Assembly (NCBI GenBank): GCA_013140875.1
Contig: JABFSB010000395.1
Coordinates: 1 to 8,464, forward strand
DNA: 8,464 nucleotides
Direction: 5' to 3'
Source of the DNA: Acidobacteriota bacterium
Lineage (GTDB): Bacteria; Acidobacteriota; Blastocatellia; Pyrinomonadales; Pyrinomonadaceae
Shown here: piece by piece, positions 1 through 5,300 of the stretch
Numbering within the stretch: the first letter of the stretch is position 1
Layout of the letters: each line of letters begins with the position of its first letter
Translations under genes and position numbers: made by a program
Notes under the pieces: generated by a model
Database searches by the model: none
Told to the model about the DNA's origin: nothing
What the model saw: the letters and a program-made list of their open reading frames with translations, nothing else

Positions 1-1797
1 CAGCAAAGCTTTCCCGTCAGTTTTATAAAGGTCAAAGAGGAGGCGATCTACTCTTTTCTCAATCAGCGGGGCGGACTTTGCAATGTCACCCTTGGCCAAA
101 TAGTATTCTGGGAGTATTAGCTCGTTTGGAAAGTACTTTTGCTTTATTTCCAGATAATCGTCCCATCGATTAAGAAGCACATACGAGATCATGAATTCGC
201 GTTTCGTGTATTCACTGGTCGGGTCGATTTCCAAAGCTCGTTCAAATTCACGTTTGAAGAGGTCTTCAAGCCCGAGGTGAATATAGATATCCGCAAGTTC
301 GCCGTGGCCGATGCTGGGGTCGATCTCCTGCGCTTTCAGTACTTCTTTGGCTGCGGCCTCGATCTGATAACCTCCGTACCCGCTAAATAAGAGCCATACG
401 GCAGCTAAACGCGTTTCGGCAAGTTGCGAATCAAGCAGCCCGGCCTGCCTTATTTCTGCCTTGGCAAGTTCACACCATTTTTCTTGCTGGTCAGTATCAA
501 TAAAAGCGCACTGCCAGGTATATGCCTCTCCAAGTTTCGCATGCGCAAGTCCGTATAGCGGCTCTGTCTCAACGGCCTTCTTTAACAACTCGATCGTTGC
601 ATCGTTTTGAGATTTTGCATCCTTTCCGAAGCCTCGCTGGTCGTAACTGTAAACGCCTCGCGTGAAGTATTCGTAAGCGGTCGGATTTGAAGTCGTGCGT
701 TTTGTGAGCCTTGCCTGTTGTGCAGTGTCCAGGCGCACCTTTAACCGTGAAGCGACCTGTTGCGAAATCGTGTCCTGCACGGCAAAAACGTCGGTCATCT
801 TTGTATCGAAGCTGTCGGTCCAGAGCGATGTGCCGTCAGCCTTTAAGAGGTTCACGCTGATGCGAAGGCTGTCGCCCGCCCGCTGAATAGTGCCGTCGAG
901 GACGGCCTCGACCGTTAACTGCTTCGCCGCCGTGATCGCGTCGGTGTCTTCCGTCAGATAATGACGAACCGAACTCGCCGGGCGAACGGTCATTTCACCC
1001 GTTTGGCTTATCCGTTTGATCACCGCATCGGCAATTCCGAAACCGAGAGCGTTGTCGTTCGGGTCAAGCGACTTTAGCGGAAGCACCGCGAGGGATCTGA
1101 TCTGAGGCTGCCCGGCGGCGACACCAGGCCGGAACCAATACATGGCGCCCGCAACCGTCGCGATCAAAAACAACGCGATCGCTGCAATGACAGGCCAGCG
1201 TTTGTACCACTGAGCGTATATGCCCGATGTTTCGGCGGTTGACTGAAACGCATCGACACGGAGTTGCTCCGCATCCGCGTCATTCACGGCAGCGGGCAAA
1301 GGCTCGGGCTTTGGCTCGGTGTGTTCTTCCAGCTTTCTCCAATCCGCAAGGTTGACGATTACGTGAGTTCCGGAATCGGTTTTGCGAGATTTGGGCAAAG
1401 CAGCGGGAAGACCTTTTACGTTTGAATCAGACGATTTTGCAGGACGTTGTTCGCGTTCTTCGTCGTGATCGCTTTTCGTGACTTCCGCGACAAAGCGATA
1501 GCCGCGCTTGGGAATGGTTTCGATAAAGGTTTTCCCCGCATCGCCGTCATTCAGAATTTTCCGCAAAATCGAGATGTTTTTTGTCAGATTGGTTTCTTCA
1601 ACAAATGTATCCGACCAGATTTTTTGCAGTAACTCGTCTTTATCAACGACGTGACCGCTGTTTTCGACCAGCACGAGCAAGGTTTCAAAGACTTTTGGCG
1701 TCAGGGGAATGATCTGCCCGTCGCGCAAAACGATATGTTCCGCCGCATCCACGCGAAAAGCACCGAATTCGTAAAACCGCGTGTTTAACGGGCCCAT
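1..1797 (-). CDS. Winged-helix transcriptional regulator with TM helix, FlgO/TolB-N-like domain and TPR tail (3'-truncated by window edge)
   Basis: All 599 codons from the ATG at 1797 to base 1 are open, and the C-terminus lies outside the window. Residues 8-104 form an OmpR/CadC-type winged helix: a LTPKVFETLLVLVE segment, a recognition region around ETNLTKNISILRKIL and the typical wing ending IPKRGYRFVAEV. No receiver domain precedes it. An acidic, proline-rich linker follows, then one transmembrane helix at about 203-222. Residues 235-355 match the TolB-N/FlgO-like domain (SLAVLPLKSL; EAVLDGTIQRAGDSLRISV; LWTDSFD), and TPR-like helices begin near 374. The start is well fixed, because an in-frame TGA lies two codons upstream (1801-1803). 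The ribosome site is weak (GGAAA). The inferred topology is head inside, TPR tail outside, as in CadC-like one-component sensors. It is divergent from the secreted-protein gene at 2046. Ligand and targets are unknown. Confidence 0.9.
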   Translation of the reverse strand, partial: MGPLNTRFYEFGAFRVDAAEHIVLRDGQIIPLTPKVFETLLVLVENSGHVVDKDELLQKIWSDTFVEETNLTKNISILRKILNDGDAGKTFIETIPKRGYRFVAEVTKSDHDEEREQRPAKSSDSNVKGLPAALPKSRKTDSGTHVIVNLADWRKLEEHTEPKPEPLPAAVNDADAEQLRVDAFQSTAETSGIYAQWYKRWPVIAAIALFLIATVAGAMYWFRPGVAAGQPQIRSLAVLPLKSLDPNDNALGFGIADAVIKRISQTGEMTVRPASSVRHYLTEDTDAITAAKQLTVEAVLDGTIQRAGDSLRISVNLLKADGTSLWTDSFDTKMTDVFAVQDTISQQVASRLKVRLDTAQQARLTKRTTSNPTAYEYFTRGVYSYDQRGFGKDAKSQNDATIELLKKAVETEPLYGLAHAKLGEAYTWQCAFIDTDQQEKWCELAKAEIRQAGLLDSQLAETRLAAVWLLFSGYGGYQIEAAAKEVLKAQEIDPSIGHGELADIYIHLGLEDLFKREFERALEIDPTSEYTKREFMISYVLLNRWDDYLEIKQKYFPNELILPEYYLAKGDIAKSAPLIEKRVDRLLFDLYKTDGKALL

Positions 1798-1933
1798 CTT
1801 TCAAATTTCCATCGGGTAAGAATTCTCCTACAAAATTACCACATTTTTGCAAGGACATTGCTAGACGTCTTCGGCTACCTTTGCGGCTAACGCAGAACAG
1901 AACTGCCAAGGACGGCTTTCTCAGTATGCTTGC

Positions 1934-1975
1934 TTGCTCCGGCACATTATACGTCTTGCGAGAGTGCCGGAGCAA
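1934..1975. repeat. Perfect 12-bp inverted repeat in the divergent intergenic region
   Basis: The arms TTGCTCCGGCAC (1934-1945) and GTGCCGGAGCAA (1964-1975) are exact reverse complements separated by 18 bases. The loop contains an AT-rich ATTATAC that could serve as a -10 element for the plus-strand gene at 2046, although I see no convincing -35 at the right distance. No T-run follows on either strand, so it does not look like an intrinsic terminator. It could be an operator for a dimeric regulator, such as the winged-helix protein encoded on the other side, or a stable 5' leader hairpin about 70 bases before the ATG. The repeat is plain in the sequence; its role is inference. Confidence 0.6.
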
Positions 1976-2032
1976 ACAAAAGCCAAAAACGTTCGTGTCC
2001 AAGAGCACAACAAAATTAATTACTTACTTAAC

Positions 2033-2037
2033 AGGAG
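2033..2037 (+). promoter_or_regulatory. Shine-Dalgarno site fixing the start at 2046
   Basis: AGGAG lies 8 bases before the ATG at 2046. The reading frame is open much further upstream, back to an ATG at 1881, but that extension would read through the inverted repeat and would leave the signal peptide internal. The site therefore picks 2046 as the start. Confidence 0.8.
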
Positions 2038-2045
2038 ATAAGATC

Positions 2046-2543
2046 ATGAAAGGACGATTAACAATTTTAACGCTTACTATTTTGACGATTATGGCACTCA
2101 TCGGTGCTGTTTTCGCGGCTCCCTTACCTGCACGCTCTGACGGTGCGACTCAGATATCCGGGATCGGCACTTATATCGGATCTGGAGCATGTACCGACCT
2201 ACCGGCCAGCTATACCTACATCATGACGGGGGACTTGGCAGGTTGTGTTTACGCCTCCGTCGAGAGCGGCCGATGCACGCAGGGCGGGGCCTATTTTGAG
2301 ACAGGGACCGAGACCTTCGTCGGTGTCTACAACGGCCAGCCCGGGACTTTCAGGACGAACTACGTATTCACGGCCACGTACCGGGATTGCCCCAACTTTG
2401 TCGGAGAAATCGCCGGACGTTGTCAACATCCAATCGCCGCCGGCAGTGGTACGGGAGTTTTCGAGAGTGTCAGAGGGCGTTATGACATGATGGACGATGT
2501 CGAAACGGGAAACTTCCCCTTTAGAGGTCACCTGCAATTCTAA
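2046..2543 (+). CDS. Small secreted protein with signal peptide, possible beta-barrel fold, function unknown
   Basis: The product is 165 residues. Residues 1-24 form a clear Sec signal peptide: MKGR start, a hydrophobic stretch rich in T, L and I, and probable cleavage after AVFA. The mature part is rich in glycine, tyrosine and short beta-prone segments, and has five cysteines at 49, 67, 77, 115 and 126, an odd number that allows two disulfides and one free thiol. The C-terminal stretch (about 133-163, with GTGVFESVRGRYDMMDD and FPFRGHL) reminds me of small allene-oxide-cyclase-like or DUF3224-like barrel proteins, but this is only pattern resemblance. No catalytic motif or lipobox is visible. 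It is the only intact plus-strand gene here and is divergent from the winged-helix regulator gene, so regulation by that protein is possible. AGGAG at 2033 supports the start. Confidence 0.8.
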   Translation: MKGRLTILTLTILTIMALIGAVFAAPLPARSDGATQISGIGTYIGSGACTDLPASYTYIMTGDLAGCVYASVESGRCTQGGAYFETGTETFVGVYNGQPGTFRTNYVFTATYRDCPNFVGEIAGRCQHPIAAGSGTGVFESVRGRYDMMDDVETGNFPFRGHLQF

Positions 2544-2544
2544 G

Positions 2545-2738
2545 GTTCACTCGAAACTGACTAGCCTACCGATAGACGACGCGGCGCATTTTAATTTGGC
2601 GCAGTTTATCTGGCTGAAAATAATCGCAATTCCGCGCTCGAACAACATGCGCGGCTGAAATCGCTCAATGGAGAATTAGTCGAAGAGCTGTATAAGGCAC
2701 TTTTTGACATCCGACTTGTCGCTGTGACGGTTAAATGA
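2545..2738 (+). pseudogene. Frameshifted remnant of a TPR protein C-terminus
   Basis: Directly after the stop of the secreted-protein gene, one frame is open over 2545-2604 and reads like the first helix of a TPR (DDAAHFNLAQ). The sense then continues in another frame from about 2598 to the TGA at 2736-2738 (VYLAENN, NSALEQHARLKSLN, EELYKALF). Joined across the shift, this gives the familiar TPR pattern of AHFNLxxxYL followed by ALEQxxxLKxLN, as found at the ends of many acidobacterial TPR proteins. There is no start codon with a ribosome site, and the continuation frame has a TAA at 2592-2594, so it is not an intact gene. It points the opposite way to the TPR genes on both sides, so it is not a simple tail of either. 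The TPR assignment is by eye. Confidence 0.5.
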
Positions 2739-2741
2739 GGA

Positions 2742-2761
2742 CCCGGCTCCCACTAGCCGGG
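2742..2761. terminator. GC-rich hairpin between convergent regions, possible terminator
   Basis: CCCGGCT and AGCCGGG form a perfect 7-bp stem with a 6-base loop, three bases after the stop of the plus-strand TPR remnant. It lies between the rightward secreted-protein gene and the leftward zinc-ribbon genes, where a two-way terminator would be expected. No T-run follows on either strand, so intrinsic termination is doubtful. The rest of 2762-2839 shows no gene. Confidence 0.35.
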
Positions 2762-2802
2762 CAATCGACCGGGCACGTATCTAATCAAAACGCTACGGGA
2801 AG

Positions 2803-2814
2803 TTGTGATCACAA
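2803..2814. repeat. 12-bp perfect palindrome
   Basis: TTGTGATCACAA reads the same on both strands. It lies 25 bases past the stop of the zinc-ribbon stub on the minus strand. The half-site TGTGA recalls CRP-type sites, but those have about six bases between halves and none are present here, so a CRP site is unlikely. It may be a chance palindrome or a small protein-binding site. Confidence 0.3.
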
Positions 2815-2839
2815 AACTGCTCGCTAACAGGAACGGGGT

Positions 2840-2938
2840 TCAACGCGCCGGGCCTTCGAAAAGCGCATTTCCATCGTCAAGACAATACAGCAGCGTGTCA
2901 TCGTAATAATCCCGTCTGCATTCGGGGCATCGTTTCAT
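2840..2938 (-). pseudogene. Zinc-ribbon stub: truncated duplicate of the N-terminus of the 2968-4659 gene
   Basis: This is a 32-codon frame, ATG to TGA, beginning MKRCPECRRDYYDDTL. It aligns without gaps to the first 32 residues of the neighbouring protein, with 26 identical. At codon level about eight codons differ silently and six change the amino acid, so both copies were probably under coding constraint for some time after duplication. The stub starts 29 bases after the neighbour's stop and then ends, with no linker, membrane helix or TPR tail. GAAGG upstream is a weak ribosome site at a somewhat long distance. It is most likely the remnant of a second paralogue that lost everything after its head. 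A functional 32-residue mini zinc-ribbon protein is the less likely alternative. An in-frame extension upstream to 3031 overlaps the neighbour's coding region and is not credible. Confidence 0.6.
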
Positions 2939-2967
2939 ACCGGAGCCTTCAGAGAGTATAGTTCTAA

Positions 2968-4659
2968 TCAAGGAAACCCAATCTTTTTCAATATTTCCTG
3001 AAAACGCGGGTGGTCGCGCAGACTGTTCCATTTCGGCTCAACTTTCAGATAAGTCATTCGCACATCTCGCTTTTCAAGTCCGCGCTCCAGCCATGCGACG
3101 GCTTCGTCGCGCTCGTTCAAGCCGTTATAAATCAGTGCAATGGCGTATGGCGAGACGTAGCGCTCGGATGATAATTTCAATAATTTATCCAGCAGCGAGC
3201 GAGCCTCTGCTTGTTTGCCCGATTTCGACAAAGCGTAACCAAGGAACGCGGTCGGAAGAGAGCTGACGTCAGAAAGTTCCCGCGTCCTGCGTGCCTCAGA
3301 GACAGCCTCGGCAAACATTCCCTTGTCGATATAAGCGCTCGCGGCAAACATATGCGCTACATAATAATCGGGATCGAGCTCAAAGATTTTGCGTAGGCTG
3401 GCCAATGCCTCATCGGGTTTGTCGGCGTGAATTAGAAATTGTCCTTCGAGAGCGCCAATTCTCAAATTTAGCGGATCGATCTCTCGGGCGCGTTTTATTT
3501 CTGCGAGGGCGGCGGTGTGACGCCCCGTGTTTGAAAGTAAATGAGCGTAAACCTGATGGACGTCCGCGCTATTCGGATCAAGCTCCAAGGCGCGTTTGCA
3601 CTCTTTCTCGGCTTCGCTCCATCCCCAGTCATACCTGAATATGCTAAAGCCTAGAGCGGCATGGGCCTCGGCCAGGGTGTCGTCAAGTTCGATCGCTTTT
3701 TGCGCGGCCGCCTTCGACTTCGGCAAATATTCGGTTGGAGGCATCTCGCCGACGATCGAGATCGAGCGATAAGCGTCAGAAAGGCCGACGTAAGCCAGCG
3801 CATAGTTCGGGTCGGAGCCAATTGCTTGCTGGAAATATGAGATGCCTTTCAGCAATTCCGGCGGTGTAAGCTTTAGTGCGTGGTACCTTCCACGAAGGTA
3901 AAGCTGGTAGGCCTCGGCGTTAACCGTGAAGTTCTTGGCCAGCTTTTGCTGATCGGCTCCTGTCAATTTTACTTTAAGATTTTCGGCCACATCGCGAGCG
4001 ACGTCATTCTGCAACGCGACGAGATTGGTTATGGTCTTGTTGTAGGTCTCTTTCCACAGACTATTCTCAGTCTGAGCATCGACGAGCTCGACATACAAGA
4101 TCAAATCCTGGCCCCGCTGCACGATCCGGCCGTTAAGGATCGCCTGCACATTTAGTTCCCGGCCAATAGTCTTGGCGTCCGTATCTTTGCCTTTATAGCG
4201 AAAAACGCTTGAGCGGGCCTTGACGTTTAATTTCGCGATCTGTTTCAGACTGCCGATAAGCGTCTCCGTCATTCCGTCTGATAGATATTCAACGTCGGAG
4301 CTGCCGCTGTCGTTAACGAATGGCATCACGGCAATCGATTCGATCTGTTTGGCTGGGGCGAAATATCTATAGCCAAAAAATCCGCCTACTAAAAGCAATG
4401 TGGCGAGCCCGATACCCGCCAAGAGCCGCTGCCTACTGACGACACTTCCCGGCGGCGCCTGATGTTCGGTAGCGTTGATCTGAGGGCGAGTTGGAGACTC
4501 GCTGTCTGGTAACCCGGTCGCTATCGCTCCCGGTTCTGACAGAATTGCCGTCGCCGGTTGATCGGACGCTGGTCCGTCGAGGAGCGCAGTTCCGTCGTCG
4601 AGACAGAAACTCAGCGTGTCGTCGTAATAATCCCGTCTGCATTCAGGGCACCTTTTCAT
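2968..4659 (-). CDS. Zinc-ribbon, single-TM, FlgO/TolB-N-like, TPR-repeat protein
   Basis: The product is 563 residues. The head has CPEC at 4-7 and a third cysteine at 19 in the pattern CPxC...YYDD...FCxxDGxxL, a zinc-ribbon-like motif; no fourth cysteine is present nearby. A low-complexity linker leads to one transmembrane helix at about 79-99. Residues 106-233 form a FlgO/TolB-N-like domain (SIAVMPFVN, YLSDGMTETLIGSL, RSSVFRYKGKDTD, ILNGRIVQRG). TPR-type repeats follow from about 248 to 530, including DPNYALAYVGLSDAY and ALELDPNSADVHQVYAHLL, and the protein ends with the family signature LRDHPRFQEILKKIGFP. The helix should place the head inside and the TPRs outside. It starts 14 bases after the antitoxin stop with no good ribosome site, so it may be cotranscribed or translationally coupled with the toxin-antitoxin pair. 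Tail residues closely match the kinase gene at 5301-7814. Its role is probably protein-protein scaffolding or sensing; the partner is unknown. Confidence 0.93.
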   Translation of the reverse strand: MKRCPECRRDYYDDTLSFCLDDGTALLDGPASDQPATAILSEPGAIATGLPDSESPTRPQINATEHQAPPGSVVSRQRLLAGIGLATLLLVGGFFGYRYFAPAKQIESIAVMPFVNDSGSSDVEYLSDGMTETLIGSLKQIAKLNVKARSSVFRYKGKDTDAKTIGRELNVQAILNGRIVQRGQDLILYVELVDAQTENSLWKETYNKTITNLVALQNDVARDVAENLKVKLTGADQQKLAKNFTVNAEAYQLYLRGRYHALKLTPPELLKGISYFQQAIGSDPNYALAYVGLSDAYRSISIVGEMPPTEYLPKSKAAAQKAIELDDTLAEAHAALGFSIFRYDWGWSEAEKECKRALELDPNSADVHQVYAHLLSNTGRHTAALAEIKRAREIDPLNLRIGALEGQFLIHADKPDEALASLRKIFELDPDYYVAHMFAASAYIDKGMFAEAVSEARRTRELSDVSSLPTAFLGYALSKSGKQAEARSLLDKLLKLSSERYVSPYAIALIYNGLNERDEAVAWLERGLEKRDVRMTYLKVEPKWNSLRDHPRFQEILKKIGFP

Positions 4660-4673
4660 TGCCGCTTTGTAAA

Positions 4674-4937
4674 CTAGATTGTGCGACCTTCAGCGTATTT
4701 ATGCAAAATACTAGCGATCAGCGTTTGGTATGGAATACCTTCGGCCAAGGCGCGCTTTTGAAGAGCTCGCAGGTCGCGCGATGCGATGCGGATGTTGATT
4801 CGTGCATCTTTCTTAAAAGTGTTTTCGGCGACCTTGCGATGTCGCGCCAGTTCCTTCTTAACACCTTTGACCGTGGTGGTTTCACCGCCATCATAAGCGG
4901 CCAAAATTTCTTTTTCTTCAATGTCCAGCTTATTCAT
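4674..4937 (-). CDS. Ribbon-helix-helix antitoxin of a BrnT-type toxin-antitoxin pair
   Basis: The product is 87 residues. The C-terminal half has the ribbon-helix-helix layout: a short strand INIRI (47-51), then helix DLRALQKRALAEG, then IPYQTLIASILHKYAEG. This form is typical of CopG/BrnA-like antitoxins that bind DNA as dimers and repress their own operon. The N-terminal half (MNKLDIEEKEILAAYDGGE...) is charged and would be expected to wrap the toxin. I chose the ATG at 4937 over the in-frame TTG at 4949 because GGAGA stands at the right distance before it. The gene overlaps the last 8 bases of the toxin gene, toxin first, as in brnTA operons. I leave the symbol empty because the exact antitoxin subfamily cannot be settled by eye. 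Confidence 0.85.
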   Translation of the reverse strand: MNKLDIEEKEILAAYDGGETTTVKGVKKELARHRKVAENTFKKDARINIRIASRDLRALQKRALAEGIPYQTLIASILHKYAEGRTI

Positions 4938-5211
4938 TTTCGTCTCCAAGATATTGTTTAGTGGCTTTGTTGCTCGGAATGATTGTCTTTAGAAATATCT
5001 CGAAGTCATTTTCAACGAACGGCACGAGATAGACGTAATCTTCTACGCAAACCACGATTATCTGCTGTCGCGGATACTTCGACTGATTCGGATGAGCAAA
5101 AATATCGAGAGCGTCCCCGGCCTCGATGTGGAACACGACATCCTCAAATGAAATCCCCCGTTCTTTCCTGAGCAGTTCATTCTTGTCAGGATTCCAAGCA
5201 TAGGTCTTCAT
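4930..5211 (-). CDS. brnT: BrnT-family toxin (RelE-like fold ribonuclease, DUF497)
   Basis: The product is 93 residues from the ATG at 5211. The N-terminus YAWNPDKNELLRKERGISFEDV is the BrnT/DUF497 hallmark (xWDPxKNxxNxxKHGIsFed), and the C-terminal KTIIPSNKATKQYL matches the family's RxISxRKAtxxE block. Family members are small RelE-like RNases that arrest translation and are neutralised by the antitoxin encoded just downstream. The middle strands (IIVVCVEDYVYLVPFVE) are more divergent than in classical BrnT. A TTG at 5226 would add five residues, but the ATG is preferred; neither has a clear ribosome site. An inverted repeat 26 bases upstream could be the operator for autorepression. Toxin and antitoxin overlap by 8 bases, so they almost certainly form one operon. 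Confidence 0.8.
   Translation of the reverse strand: MKTYAWNPDKNELLRKERGISFEDVVFHIEAGDALDIFAHPNQSKYPRQQIIVVCVEDYVYLVPFVENDFEIFLKTIIPSNKATKQYLGDENE
4943..4947 (-). promoter_or_regulatory. Shine-Dalgarno site of the antitoxin gene, inside the toxin's 3' end
   Basis: GGAGA on the minus strand, within the last codons of the toxin gene, ends 5 bases before the ATG at 4937. It decides the antitoxin start and suggests coupled translation of the pair. Confidence 0.65.
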
Positions 5212-5237
5212 ATTGAATGTTAACAAAATGTGTGCCT

Positions 5238-5263
5238 AATGTCATCTATTTTTCTGTGACATT
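5238..5263. promoter_or_regulatory. Inverted repeat upstream of the toxin-antitoxin pair, possible operator
   Basis: AATGTCA (5238-5244) and TGACATT (5257-5263) are exact reverse complements with a 12-base AT-rich spacer, located between the kinase stop and the toxin start. Its position is that expected for binding of a dimeric ribbon-helix-helix antitoxin to its own promoter. I cannot assign -35 and -10 hexamers with confidence. It is not followed by a T-run, so it is a poor fit as terminator of the kinase gene. Confidence 0.4.
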
Positions 5264-5300
5264 GCCATCCTGCTACGCATCAGGGCATCAATTAATAATT

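Noticed and set aside
1881..2045. N-terminal extension of the secreted-protein gene from an upstream in-frame ATG
   Set aside because: It would bury the signal peptide and read through the inverted repeat, and the good ribosome site lies before 2046.
2803..2814. CRP/FNR-type binding site at the TTGTGATCACAA palindrome
   Set aside because: The six-base spacing between half-sites is missing, and the position is downstream of genes rather than in a promoter.
2545..2938. Mobile element as cause of the scarred region
   Set aside because: No transposase fragment, terminal inverted repeats or target-site duplication could be seen around it.
2939..3031. N-terminal extension of the zinc-ribbon stub
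   Set aside because: The added residues overlap the 3' end of the neighbouring gene in another frame and have no family resemblance; the match to the paralogue begins exactly at the ATG at 2938.
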